DNA of 64,000 nucleotides from Lichina pygmaea (Eukaryota; Ascomycota; Lichinomycetes; Lichinales; Lichinaceae), in assembly GCA_963422465.1 (NCBI GenBank), contig OY730169.1, positions 992,001 through 1,056,000 of the forward strand. Reading direction: 5' to 3'. Position numbers and translations under genes: made by a program. The notes beneath the pieces were generated by a model. That model did no database searches and was not told where the DNA came from. It saw only the letters and a list, made by a program, of their open reading frames with translations. The stretch's first letter is position 1. Each line of letters opens with the position of its first letter. Shown here one piece after another: positions 9,877 through 21,430 of the stretch.

Positions 9877-11620
9877 GGAACCATGTCGAGCGACAAAACC
9901 GACTTTTCGTCGGGGAGACTATTTGTCAGCCGGAGGAGTGTCGCTGCTAGAGCCAAGTTCACGTGAGAGAAGAGAATTCTCACCGTATATTGGTGTCAAC
10001 CAGGGACTCGACAGGGAGTCGATAGCCCGAGGATTTGCAGGGGTTCAGAGATCAGCCTCCCCCTGAGTGACGGCTAAATTGGTTGTCTGCACGTGACGGT
10101 GTGCAGAGTTTTCTCCTTGGTCGTCGCTCCTAGATTCTTAGTTAGAGAGAGATCAGAATCAAGACACTCATTCCCCGGCCAGGCGCCGGTTCACACTATT
10201 CCAAGATGTAAAGGCACATATAGACGCAGCAGACACTGAGGCAAGGCATCACAAGGTGGTGCTAGTCAAGATCAAAGACCCAGTGGAGGCAGTGCACCTA
10301 CGTCGGGTGTCCTGCGGTGAACTGAAAGAACGAATCAACTGCTCCAAGGCCACAGTGCTGGGAGTACGATGACTGCCCAGCGGTGACTACACAATCCACA
10401 CCTCAACAGTTGCAGCAAAGTTGGAACTGGAGCAGTCAACAGGATGGCTGGCCAGTATTGGGAAGTCCGCGGAGCTATCTCGACAAGTCTACTCTGTGCT
10501 GGTTCATGGAGTCAGGACCAAGGCCATCAACACGGAGAATCAGCAACAGGCCATCAACACCCTTGCCCAGCAAAATCGCACCCTACACCCAAGACTCGTG
10601 ATTGTGAGAGTGGCGTGGCCTTGGGCAGCACAGCACAGGGAAAGGACTACTCATCGCTAGTGGTGGATATGTACAACCCGGCAGCAGCAAACTGACTACT
10701 AGACAAGGGCCTTGTCAAGGGAGCAGATGTCAAGACATGTGAGATCTACCATCGCAACCTACAATTATGGCAATGCCACAAGTGCCAGAAGTACGGCCAC
10801 GTTGCAACAGCCTGCTGTGACCAAACAATGTTGTGCCCATTGTTCTGGCCAACACAACACCCGGCAGTGCAGAGTGGCAGAGGATCCAGCCCGGGCTCGC
10901 TGCGGTGCCTGCCATCAGCGAGGGCACAAGGCGTGGGACAAGAGCTGTAGTGTGCGCGATAGGGAGTTGAACCGCCTCACTGCTGCAAAGATGGCAGCAC
11001 CTGGGTGATTCCTGGTACCACGTGTGGAGGCATCATCCACACCATCACCAACACCAACACCAACACCAGCACCAGCATCCGCAGCCACCCTACAACGCTC
11101 GCAGGACAACAACAATGGCGGCAGTGACGATGGCACCCCCCCACCTCCTCCAGCACCCACCACACAGGCCCCGGGTGAGAAGCGTCCACACAGCAGTGAC
11201 GGCGATGATGGCGAGAACAACCCCTCCAGCAGCAACAACAACAGCAACAGCACCACCACTCTCTCAAAGAGCTGAAAGCGACGGGGCCGAGTGAGGGCTT
11301 AATTGCCTGGCCAACGTACAATCACCCTGCCACAACTACGCAGCCTGGCGACACCAGCAACCCTACCAACTCTGTCCCTCCCTGAATAAGGGATCTCGAG
11401 GTCCTGCTGCTACAGACCTCTTTCTTTGTTCTATCGTTACCCCAGCAGTTTACCGCCCTATAGGGTGTGTGGGACAATGAGGGTTTTCGCCCCTAGGGCT
11501 CTTTTGCTTCCATAAGTGTTGGAGCCCAGAGGTTTTCCTTGTCATACAGCTACACAGTGTTCCCGGCATAGTCTAGCCACTAGCTAGTTCTGAAGCGGAG
11601 AAGGAATTCAATACAATACA
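9877..11620 (+). mobile_element. LINE derivative (Tad/I-like, family A): 5' region, ORF1, 3' end; no ORF2
   Basis: A 1,744-bp insertion flanked by a perfect 13-bp direct repeat ATTGTGGTAGGTA (9864-9876 and 11621-11633), which I read as the target-site duplication. The right end is TTCAATACAATACA, a simple LINE-type tail. Inside, about 10230-11275, lie remnants of a gag-like ORF1: a segment with TGWLASIGKSAELSRQVYSV, HGVRTKAIN and HPRLVIVRVAW, then three zinc-knuckle-like motifs (CHKCQKYGHVATAC, CAHCSGQHNTRQC, CGACHQRGHKAWDKSC). A Pro/Thr/Asn-rich tail follows. These pieces lie in two or more frames, so ORF1 is broken. No endonuclease or reverse transcriptase follows: only about 350 bp separate the ORF1 stop from the 3' end. 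The perfect repeats and seemingly complete 5' end argue for a short, non-autonomous element mobilised in trans. Confidence 0.75.
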
Positions 11621-12353
11621 ATTGTGGTAGGTACTGTTGGCGTCATTATCTTTATCTAGCCACCTGAACCAACCAAGCCTACAAGACCATCCAACCCCAT
11701 AAGGCTTACTCCAAGCATCCAAATATCCACCAAAGAAGAGGTGATCTGCCGACTAGTCCAAGTTACCGAATCTGGAAGGACTATTCCGATTATTTTATTG
11801 CCACCTGCAGAATCTGAACCGCGCCATTTACCTACCGCATCTACCTAGCGCTACACGTATGTGACGTGCTACCTGTCGAGCCGATTAGCCGAGCGAGGAT
11901 CTGCTCGCTGGACTCCAACCCTAGTCTACAGTGTACGAGTTTTAGACCATAGACCGGGCGGAGATCTTTGATGACTGAGCGGCGAGCAGGCGGCAGGCAG
12001 CATACTGCATGGCTGCACACGGGATCCTTGGATAGTGGGGCACTGGAGTAGTGGGGTGGTAGCCTGCCAAGTGTTTCCTCTCACAGACTTGGAAGGTCCT
12101 AGACTTATGGACTGTGGTCTAGTGGAGCAATCTTTCGTCTAGGGAAGAGGTCAGCGAATAGCGACCAGCGGATATGGCAGAGTATCAGGATCTGGGAGGA
12201 GTCGCGACTTGCAGAGTTGCAATCGGCATTGGACAATCCGACGGCGGTAATCCGGGCTCTGGAGCCTGGATTCTGGTCTGACAAACGAGTCCCGTGGATC
12301 CCCCATCCGTCCTTGCGACTCCAGGCTCCAGCCTCCCAGCTTCGGTCCAGTGG

Positions 12354-12529
12354 CACGACAAGTCCGCGTACACCTCCACCCGAAATCTACCTCGGCCTAC
12401 TCTGGAGAATCAATACATAGCCGCTTTTTGTTACTGGTGTAACTACCGGTGTAACTTCTCCAACTCGTCGTATAGTACATGAAAGTAGCAGCTGACAGCT
12501 TGTACTGGTGTACGCAGAGTTGTGTCGTG
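12354..12529 (+). mobile_element. MITE, copy 1
   Basis: A 176-bp non-autonomous DNA-transposon-like unit. The left end starts CACGACAAGTCCGCGTACACC and the right end is its approximate inverse, ending TTGTGTCGTG. Its interior matches the reverse complement of the copy at 56582-56745 (shared AATCTACCT, GGATCAATACAT-like and TAGCAGCTGA segments). The terminal repeats here have diverged by several positions, so this copy is the older. I cannot see a clear target-site duplication. Confidence 0.65.
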
Positions 12530-13869
12530 ACGCTAAATTCGCTCTCTGGAATCTGGATATTCACAATTTGTGACTTTTGACCTCGTTAGGTCAGTGCTCG
12601 GGACTCAGGAGTTCGAACACCCAGGCTCGAAGCCTATGAGGTACAGAAACATACAGCTGCCGTGTGGCTGGAAAACAGCATTCTACCCTCTCTGCATTTT
12701 GGGTTGATCAATCGAGAGAGAAATACGTAGCAAGGATCTCTAGACATGACTGCTTCACCACATACTTGAAGTTTTGTCTATCGTCAGACCAGTCGTCATC
12801 TATTCTGTACGATGGGTTGGTATGTGTCTATCACATCCCACTCCATTCTAAAACTAGTCAAGCTAGATGATGCTGGGGATCTATAAGGGTGGTAAGGGAA
12901 AACTCCCGGGTCACATAATTCTGACACCTGATCTGGGAGTGAAAAGCTCTTCTTGGCCTCTATGTGGGTGCCCTTCCATCAAGAGTCTGTAGACAAGGGA
13001 AGTCATAGTAGTACAGTCAAGCAGACAGGAGCTGGTCCCAAGCCCAGACAAACTGGAGTAGAAGGTCAAGATGTAGGAAACACACCCTCAAGGCAGTGGC
13101 TACCTGGGAGTCTGAAGTTAGTCACTGGAAGACAGTGGTCAAGGCTGCCTGCTGTAGTCTCTGGCACTCTCTAAAAAACAGAGGCAGTTGGAGACTGTAT
13201 ATAGCAGTCTTCCATTACTATCTGCAGAGGCAGACTGGAGACTTGCAGCCAGAGATCTGGCATTTGTGCAGAAGAGCTGCTAGGGCAATCTTCCCTGTCT
13301 GGATCAGGATAGGTTGGTGAGTGGTGAGAGGTCAGCCAGTTGTACAAACATACATCTTGATCTTGGGGAATTGGTCTTAGTGTATTCACATCAGCAAAGC
13401 TGACATGAAGCACAGATTTGAGGTTACAAAATATTAAACATCATGTCACCTGGTGACCTGATCTCATCCGTCCTAGTACACTGTATTGTGGCTAATGTAC
13501 AAGAGTACACTGTTCTTTCCCACCAAGGACTGAGATCCTTGTTGCTTGGCAATCAGTCTACTACTCTTCTTGCAAGCACTCCATGCTCCATACTCTTGTT
13601 CTGCTTGGACTTGGTCCTATGGGTACCAGTTGAGCTTGTCACACCCCAAAGAGATACAAAAGGGCAGGACTGCCTCTTCAAGAGCCGAGAGTTATTGTAA
13701 AGATATAGGGTTGATGATTAAAACAGCTAGTGTATAAGTACAAGCACAAAGAATCTATCTGTAGTGGGTAGAAGCCATATGTAGAGAAGTGGAATGGGCA
13801 GAGGTGAAGACAGATGATAGAGGTGCAAAGGTGTCATGGTGATAAGACAGTCATGTGAAAAGGGTACGA

Positions 13870-14190
13870 AATACATGTTACAGGTGCAGAAGAAGAATGG
13901 GGAGAAAAAGTGATTGTACAGCAAAGAGGCCAAGCTCAGAAGAGGAGGCACAGGAGAGAGACTGAATGGACAAGAAAGACTGGATGAAAAAGGGCAAGAA
14001 GAAGAAGCAAGACACAGGACAAGAGAGGAAGGAGGAGAGGAGAGGACAAGAGGAACCGGAGAATGCACAAGGCATCAAAGAGAGATGAAAGGAAGAACAC
14101 TCTGGGAAAGAAGGAAAGAGAAGATGATGTGCCTGGTATGATAACATAGAAGGCAACAAGACAGAGGGAAAAAGGAGAGACGGAGGCGGG
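13870..14190 (+). repeat. Purine-rich low-complexity tract
   Basis: About 320 bp in which the plus strand is overwhelmingly A and G (GAAGAAG, GAGGAGGAGAGG and similar). It lies 280 bp beyond the 3' end of the SFP1-type gene. The minus-strand ORFs here translate to Ser/Leu/Pro-rich low complexity and are not genes. Confidence 0.75.
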
Positions 14191-14469
14191 CCGGCGGGTA
14201 GCAAAGCGGTGTCCCTGGTGCAAATCGCCGACGCCCTTCCCTCTCCCTTTCCGACCCGCGAAAGGAAGAGAGGAGGTCGAAAACAACGGTACTACCGTTC
14301 ACACCGAATTAAAGATATTCGAGGTAGGGAGAAGTAATAAGATATGTGGACTGCGGGGAGAGCAGATAGAGCGGAGACCGGGGAGAGAGCCGACAGAAGG
14401 ACAGAGAACGAGGTGATCTGTACAGAGTTGTGAGCGTAGCGTGGGAGAATAGAGGATGCAGGACCGGTA

Positions 14470-16841
14470 TCACTGCATCATGACGCCTGTGCCAGGGTGA
14501 GGTGTAGGAGCGGCGCCGGGGTACATGTTCATGTTCATGTTCACGTCCACACCCGTGCGCGTGTCCATGCCCATGCCCATTCCCATGCCCACGCCCACGC
14601 CCATGCCCATCCTGGGTGCTCCGGGCCCGACATCCACGCTCAGACATCCCATGCTCATGGCCGTGTCGTGGTCGACGTCGTTGTCGGCCGGGGCGTCGTT
14701 CGCCCTTGCCCCTGCGACCGCACCTCCAAAGGCAACCGGCTCGAAGGATTGCATGTTCATGCTCGACTGCAGGTTCGAGCGGGGGTTCGAGGACGGGCGG
14801 GAGGACGAAGCAACAGCAGAAAGCTGCGTGGTGGCGTTGGTGGCAGCGGTGACGGAGGCAGGCGCCGGGCTTGCCGGCATGCTGTTGCTCCCGCCAGCCC
14901 CAAGAGTCTTCCCCGCGGCGTTGCTGCCGCCGATCTTCGGCGAGGACGGCGTCGACAACGGCGACGCGCCCGTCTTGCCGCCCGTGTTGCACACCTGCGA
15001 GTGTGCCTTGTGGTACTTCAAGCCGTTCAGGTTCTTGTAGCGCTTGCCGCAGCGCGTGCAACCGTACGGTTTCTCCTTCTCCATACCGAGCGTGCCCGGA
15101 TACGGGGTCGAGGTCTCCGGGTTGAGGATGGAGATGGTGCCGTCGGAGTTTTCGGCCAGTTGCTGGGTCGAATGGCCGTGCTGGAGGGCGTCAGACCGCA
15201 CGTTTGGGGTTTGGGGGGGAAGAGACGGCAGGACCACGAGGATTCGAAGGATAAAAGCCTCGACACGGAGCGCTTACAGTCCGGTGGTACTTCAGCCCAT
15301 TCTGGTTCTTGTACGACTTCTCGCACCCGACGACGGGACATCGGAAAGGCCTGCACTCCTCGTCGCCGTTGGCCGCGGACGCCTGGGCCTTGCTCCGCTT
15401 GCTGCTGCCCGTCTCGCCGTCCTGACGGTTGGCCTTCGCGGAACGGCGTTGGCGCGAGCGTTGCGACGACGGTCTCTCTGGCGGGCGCTGGCCTAAGCAT
15501 CGACCGGCATCTCCGTCGTGCCCAAAGAGACTCTTGGCGGGGTGATCGATGCACATACCACTCGCGCCGCTGCCAATGGCGTTGCCGATGCCAAAGTGCG
15601 GCACCCCCGAAACGGGAGTGGGCATGCCGTTCGAAGTCTGACCGAAGGAGTCATCACCCGCCGCAGAGAGTGCCGTGAACGGGTTCCCTTGCTGCTGCTG
15701 TTGCCGCTGCGAGGACGACGATTTCTGGGTGGTGAGTGTGGGTGTGTTGACGGACGACACCGTCGGGTTATTCTGCAGCGGGCGCATCAACTGCGCCGAA
15801 GCCAGCGGCGTCGTGGGCCGAGCAGCATGCAGACCAGGGTACACGGAAGCACCCTGGCCGAAGTCGGTGCCGACGAGGTCGAGCGGTGGCAGCGCTGGCC
15901 GCCCGGGACCGCGGGGCTCCGAGAAGATGGCCGACGACGCCGACGCCGACGCCGATGCCGACGCCAAAGACCGCGCTTGTCCCGTCACCAGATCCAAGCC
16001 CAACGACGTCCCTCGATCGTCGACGGCGTCCAAGGGGATGGCGTCGTCCATCTCCATGTCATCGACGACGTCAAAGTCCGGCACCGGTGGCAACGACGTC
16101 TTGCTGAAGCCTCGATTCCGCCCCCGCCACGTCTCTCGGGACGAGCCGACGGCGGCGTGCGAAGGCGTCGGGGGCGAGAAGACAGGAAGGGAAATGGGCC
16201 CGTTGCCGTAGGCTGCGCGGTTCATCGGTAGCGAGAGCGGTTCCGGGGGGCCCATGAGCGCGACACCGCCGGCGCTATGGTCCGTCCGGTGGTTGGGTGC
16301 GTGGGAGGCGGAAGCGCGGGAGTGGGACAAGGCGGCCGGGAACGAGTGGCCGTGCACGGTCTCGTAATGCTTGACCAGGTCGTGCAGCGAGGCCAGGTTG
16401 GCGCCGCAGCAGGCAAAGTCGCGCATGAAGTTGGCCTCGAGCTTGGGCAGGTAGGACGACGAATGGTACGACGGCGTGTTGCACGAGAAGGGCGACGTTC
16501 CCCCCATGATGATGCTGTGGCCGTCAGCGTCCAGACTCGCGTCGCCGGGGTGGCCCCCCCCCCCCCCCCCCCCCCCGTGAAGAAGAAGAAGCAGCAGCAG
16601 AAGCAGCAGCGTGGGGGAAGACGCACTCATCTCGGATCCAACTGCCGACGGACACACCGCCCCAGCTCATACCACCGACCATGCTGCCGGCGACACTCTC
16701 GCGGCGCGGCCGTTCGCGGTTGGAGCCCTTCATCGAGATGGGCCTCGCGCCGGCACGCGACGGGCTTCGCGACTCGAGCGGCGCCTCGGAGTTCTGCAGC
16801 GCCGAGGTCAGGTTCGAAGTATTAGGAAAGGGCACGGGTGA
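14470..16841 (-). CDS. SFP1: C2H2 zinc-finger transcription factor, SFP1 type; 5' end lost in the gap
   Basis: Yeast Sfp1 is a nuclear activator of ribosome-biogenesis genes that responds to TOR and nutrients; the filamentous relatives share its paired zinc fingers. Exons read 16841-16627 (open into the gap), 16514-15278 and 15180-14470, all in frame. Exon 1 has RRESVAGSMVGGMSWGG followed by VSVGSWIRD; splicing restores WIRDDIIMGGTSPF and SSSYLPKLEANFMRDF. A first C2H2-like motif is CCGANLASLHDLVKHYETVH. Near the C-terminal third lie CPVVGCEKSYKNQNGLKYH and CTRCGKRYKNLNGLKYH, separated by a linker with NPETSTPYPGTLGMEKEKP, all family hallmarks. The C-terminus is a Met/Gly/Asn repeat region from CATGCC/CATGTT hexamers. 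The start codon is not visible, and the apparent first codon at 16835 is a GTG inside an open frame. Intron 1 contains a 23-base poly-C run. Confidence 0.85.
16554..16576. repeat. Poly-C run (23 bases) inside intron 1 of the SFP1-type gene
   Basis: C on the plus strand, so poly-G in the transcript. It lies in the middle of the 112-nt intron 16626-16515. Confidence 0.95.
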
Positions 16842-17041
16842 NNNNNNNNNNNNNNNNNNNNNNNNNNNNNNNNNNNNNNNNNNNNNNNNNNNNNNNNNNN
16901 NNNNNNNNNNNNNNNNNNNNNNNNNNNNNNNNNNNNNNNNNNNNNNNNNNNNNNNNNNNNNNNNNNNNNNNNNNNNNNNNNNNNNNNNNNNNNNNNNNNN
17001 NNNNNNNNNNNNNNNNNNNNNNNNNNNNNNNNNNNNNNNNN
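16842..17041. other. Assembly gap (200 N)
   Basis: Exactly 200 N bases, so the true length is probably unknown. The gap removes the start of the SFP1-type gene and its promoter. Confidence 0.99.
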
Positions 17042-19180
17042 GTACGATACGTAGAGAGTGGAGATCGTTCTGTGTGCTCCTGTCAGGTCCCCAGTCGACA
17101 ACGGCCCCTCTCGATGCAGGACGGTGCCGTGGGAAAAGAAAGAAACGGCCGTCCGGCCACGTGCCCGTGGCCGGACCGGCGGAGTCGGGCCGGAAGGGCG
17201 GAAGAACTCGGTGGGCCTTCGCTTAGGGCTCGGCTCTTGGTCTTGCAGGGTGCTGTCCCTCTAAAGTCGGGCCTACTCTGCAGTGGACGAAGGCCTGGAA
17301 AGGCCAGAGATCGCCGCCCGCTGGACACTCGACCACGCACGAAAAGGCTCGGAGCGGCGTGGCCTAGCACGTCCAGGTACGGTAAAAGTTTGTAAGACAA
17401 AAAAGCGCCGCCTACGATTGGCGGAAGTCTCACGTCGCGGAGCGGCTCTCGCTGGCTAATTGATTAATTAGTCGATCATCGTTGACGTCCAATTTCACCC
17501 AGCCCCCCCTCCGTGCTGTCTTGTACGAGTAAGCTTCCCCTGCAGAGAGCCAAGCTGCAAGGCCTTCAGCCCCCGTACGGTACGGTACGAGTAGTACCCT
17601 AGACAAGCCTGCGGTACGTTACGTACGGACCGCGTTGTCGTGCCCGTGCCGCGTTCTCCTTACCTCATACCTACGGTAGAGCCAACTTACCGTACGTATC
17701 GTACAGCTAATTACTCCGTGGCTGTGGATCCGACCGGGCCGACAAAGCCAAGGTCCCAAGGGAAAGCCTGCCGTCCAGGCTATTGTTGTGCTGCCGTCGC
17801 TGCTAGTGCCGCGGTTGCCACAGGCCCGCCCGGCCCTGCCTTCCGGCGTGGATCCTTCCCCCGGTCCAACAGCGTTTCCTTCAAGGGGAGGGCACGTGGT
17901 CAATCTCCCAATACGGTATACGGTCGTACGAGGTACGTACGTACAGTACACGATACGTATGGTACCGCTCGTGTGAGAGGCTGTCGACGAGATTGGTGTT
18001 CGTCTGTGCTTGGTCCCAGGCCAGGCAGACCAGACGTCGGTGTTCGTACGAAGTGCTGGCAAAGGGGGAATTCTACCAAGACGGTGGTGCATTGGTACCG
18101 GATTGGATGATCGTTCTCTCGGTGTTCCACGTCCAGCTGATGGACGTATATAAAATTTATGAGTAGACTCTTCGGTGCTGCAGAGGGCTAGCCACATGAC
18201 TTGCAGTTCGTCAGAGTCCACAACGGTCTTGGCTGACGTGATTGTAGACAGACCAAGACTTGAACTTCTCGCAGGTCGATGAAGTTGTTTACAAGGGAGT
18301 ACCCTGTCGAGTCTCTCTGACTGTAGTCGTCCCTGATGATATCGGTCGCCCTTTCGGCGACAGCGTACGTACGTACATGGGGGCCCTTGAAGGTACCTTG
18401 CGGCAACGGCATGAAATCACTTGCATCAATGACAGTCCATCGAACTTATGTTTGGATCCTCTTGGCCAGCGGGGAGGTTCGGAAGGCTTGGTCGGCGATG
18501 GGTATCCCCAACGACACCTCGACGTCGACTGGGTGACGTGGATGAGCTGCGTCGATCCGCGGCGAAACACCGGAGTCCCCTGACTCAATGTGGGTTGATC
18601 CACGCGAGAAGAGAGGGGTCAGGCCGACCATCACGCTCACACGACCGTTTCCGAGTCCCGCGCGGCTGTCACCTCCAGAACGTGCTCGATTCTCTCCTTC
18701 TCCCCTTCTCCCGAGTCGCCATCTCCGGGATGGATCTGAAGCCTGTCGCACTCGCCGAATGTGCTCGAGGTCCTCCTTCTCCGTCGGGTCCGTCAAGACT
18801 GCCTTGGTGGTCTCAGGTGGGGAGACTAGTCTTGGTCGGGCCTGAGGTACCATGCTCCACATTTCGATGGAAGGTACTGGCACCAGGCGTCAGACCTACG
18901 CCGTTGACGTCTACCACATCAGTGGTCCGGCGTGACTCGATCAATGTTTCGTGCTTGAGGGGGTACGGCTTGAGATCGGACCACAATCTAACCCGTGAGC
19001 TGGGCACGGGCGTCGCGTTCACTCGGCGCGCTCGGATATACTCCTCTGGAGTGACCTTTACGTTCGCCGGTGGGAAAGGGCAATGTATCGCAAGCTACGT
19101 ACGTTCGTACGTACATCTGATCGGGCTTCCACCTCCTCTTGGCGACTTGCACGCTACCCCGTCTCTTTCAACGGCTCAGG
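17042..19180. other. Intergenic, mostly unassigned
   Basis: About 2.1 kb between the gap and the 3' end of DUS3. It has many GTACGTAC palindromes (near 17620, 17935, 18366, 19097) and one unassigned coding-like segment on the minus strand (18640-19090). Otherwise I recognise nothing. Confidence 0.5.
18640..19090 (-). other. Coding-like segment of unknown identity
   Basis: On the minus strand one frame (about 19077-18813) reads PFPPANVKVTPEEYIRARRV, RVRLWSDLKPYPLKHETLIE and DVVDVNGVGLTPGASTF before a stop. Another frame further along reads GDGDSGEGEKERIEHVLEV, then TAARDSETVV and a stop. Both have a natural amino-acid mix, unlike the low-complexity shadows around them. I found no start codon in frame and no clean splice model, and I do not recognise the family. 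It could be exons of a small gene or a gene relic. Confidence 0.25.
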
Positions 19181-21430
19181 TCAGCCCTGCGCTTCCGCCT
19201 CGTAAGCGTTTGATTTGTTCTTTGGCACGTAACGAAAGTTAGGGTGGGCTGGCCCGAGGAACATGTCACTGATCTTCATCCAGTCGCGGTAATCGGTGCT
19301 GCCGAGGAGCGTCTCGAGCTCGTTGCGGCCATGCCACCGCGGCGGCCGATCCTGGAGGCGAGGCGGAAGGTGCTCGAGGATGCCGACAGGTATGTACCGA
19401 TGCGCGAAGCTCAGCCAGTCCAAAAGGAACCGCCTGGTCGTTCCGAGACCGACCTCGTCGGCGCCCCATGCTTCGAGGCCGTATCTGGCAAAGCGTTCGA
19501 CGTACTGCAGTCGCTCGCCTGCAGGCTTGTCCAGGTACTGATTGAGCTGTATCTCGTCGAACAGCCAAGGCTTGATGAGAGGTCCCCGCGCAAGCATGAC
19601 CGCGTCGACGCCGGATTCTTCCAGGTGGTTGTAGTAGTCCACGTGAGAGTAACAGTCCCCGTTGCCTAGAAAGAAGACTTTGCCCCGCTCTCCCGAAGGC
19701 TTGTCGCGACGGTCAACTTCCTTGACGGTATCGGACACATGGTCTTCTTCCCTTCGGATGCGCGTGATCAAGGCCGCGCACTCCGCGATGTAAGCCCAAT
19801 CCGCATCTTTCGTGTACCGTTGCTGGCGACTTCGGCCGTGGAGCGTGATCGCAGCAACGCCGGATGGGCCAAGCGAATGATCGGCCGTGTCCTGCCCTCC
19901 CAGAACGAGCCTCCGAACCAGTTTCAGCGCTGTTGGTTTTGCATCCTTGGTGCCCGTCCTGAGCTTGACCGTCACTGGAACGGCCCCGGACACGACGTTC
20001 ATGCCTCTGAGGATTCTCTCCATGCGACCTGCACTATCGAGCAACGCCGAACCGGCGCCGGTGCGGTAGATCAGATCGATCGGACAGCCACAGTTGAGGT
20101 CGACGAGACGTAGCGAGGGGCAAGTGGTCGCGATGATCTCGGTCGCCTTCAAAGCCTGCCAGTGTTTGCTCGCAGCGATCTGTGCGCCGAACTTCAGATC
20201 TTTCGAGTTGTCGTACCCAGCAACGGCAGATGCGGCTCGGGAGACCCGCGGTGGGGCCACCTCAGATGAATGAGCCTTGAGCAGCGCCCACTCGGGTTTT
20301 GTGCCCTGGATCAGAGGCAGGCTCATGGCCATCTCGGAGTAAGTCAGCTGGGCCCCGAGTTCAACGCAGAGTCGACGGAACGGAAGGTTTCCTTGTGTCG
20401 TCAGTGGCGCGAGAACAGGTGTCTCTGCGCCAAAATACAGCCGACGCTTCTCGCTTGGAAGCAATGGCGGTTCAGCATATCGAGCTCGTTCGTCTTGCAA
20501 GGCGACCTTTTCCGAACCGGGGTCTTTCTGTGCCCCAGGCGTGACCGAATCCATCGATTCATTAACACCTTGACCTGGCTTCGGGGTCTGCGAGTTGTTT
20601 CGGTCTAGCCATTTGATGTAGACATCTGACTTAGGAGTCTCCGCTTTTCGTCGATTGAGAACAATCCTTTGCTGGGTTGTGATACCGTTGACGACATCTT
20701 CCCCTCCAGTCGTAGAAAAACGAGCCTTGAGCGCCTCATCTTCAACTAGTAGCAGTTCTTTCCTCCCATCCTCATGCTCTTTCTCTACCATGTGTGATTG
20801 CACCCATCGGCACTTCCAGCCGGCGCTGCACATCCCTCTGGCTTCCCATACTGGACATTTGCCGTCGAACGTCTCCAACCTAGGCCGTCTACCCTCTTCC
20901 AGATATCGACGCAAATCATGCTCCAACCTGCATTTGTCGCCGAAGGAGCATTCTCGAGGCGCAAATTCTGGGCTCGTGATCCGACTTTGGCAAAGCTCTA
21001 GAGCATCTCTTGAGCTACCAAACTTGCGACTGGTGTTCTGTCCTCGCTGTTTGTGAGGCTTTCCACCAGTAGCTGGCGCATCTGCTTGGCCGTGATCTGC
21101 GGCCTCGGCGATATCGTCCTGTGCGGTTCCTGACGGGAGCAACTCCGTTGCACCACTCTGCGTCTCGATGAGATACCTTTGTCCAGAATGTCAGTGCGGC
21201 TCATACAGTACTATTAAACCCTCCCCCCCGGGAATGCCCTACTGGCGTCGGATGGGAGCTACCCCTTTGATGCGGAAGTCCGTGGTCTCTGCAGCCTTGA
21301 TTCGTTTTCGCCGGTGCTCGTCCAAGTCTTCGGTGTGGGTTTGGTGTCCACCTTCGTTGGCGTGCGGGTCAGTTGCAGTCATCGGGGTAGGTGTAGTAAC
21401 AGGTGTGGATGATGCTTCCTCTGTCGCCAT
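19181..21430 (-). CDS. DUS3: tRNA-dihydrouridine synthase 3, two exons
   Basis: An FMN/NADPH enzyme that reduces uridine 47 in the variable loop of cytosolic tRNAs to dihydrouridine. Exon 1 (21430-21243) starts [16 protein letters not shown] and carries a KRIK basic patch and the conserved [13 protein letters not shown] 66-bp intron joins it to exon 2 (21176-19181), giving [19 protein letters not shown] and a protein of 727 residues, the normal size. Two CCCH zinc fingers follow (one with [11 protein letters not shown], one with [16 protein letters not shown]). The TIM-barrel shows [20 protein letters not shown], the catalytic-cysteine segment [31 protein letters not shown], the FMN-phosphate region [26 protein letters not shown] and [11 protein letters not shown]. 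The paired zinc fingers separate it from DUS1, 2 and 4. The acceptor AAAG is unusual (not CAG/TAG) but is fixed by frame. Confidence 0.93.

Larger units (their letters stand above)
11634..14469. other. Intergenic, no host gene recognised
   Basis: 2.8 kb. It contains a MITE copy (12354-12529) and a purine-rich tract (13870-14190). An AT-richer stretch (12640-13740) has short ORFs such as 13096-13320 that I cannot relate to any family. The right end should be the 3' flank of the SFP1-type gene. Confidence 0.5.

Noticed and set aside
12600-12650. A possible tRNA (GTTCGAACACC near 12611)
   Set aside because: No acceptor stem or anticodon arm can be drawn around the T-loop-like string. I found no tRNA in the window.
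13096-13320. A possible transposase fragment (HLCRRAARAIFPVWIRIGW)
   Set aside because: Too short and without a catalytic motif; no terminal repeats found around it.
13727-14204. Minus-strand Ser/Leu/Pro-rich open frames
   Set aside because: These are the complement of a purine-rich low-complexity tract; open simply because TCC/CTT codons contain no stops.
14497-15678. A 393-codon plus-strand frame opposite the SFP1-type gene
   Set aside because: The antisense of the zinc-finger gene; His/Ala/Arg-rich low complexity from the CATGCC repeats.
18448-19242. A 264-codon plus-strand frame
   Set aside because: No ATG-supported start context and shuffled composition. The minus strand of the same interval looks more protein-like.
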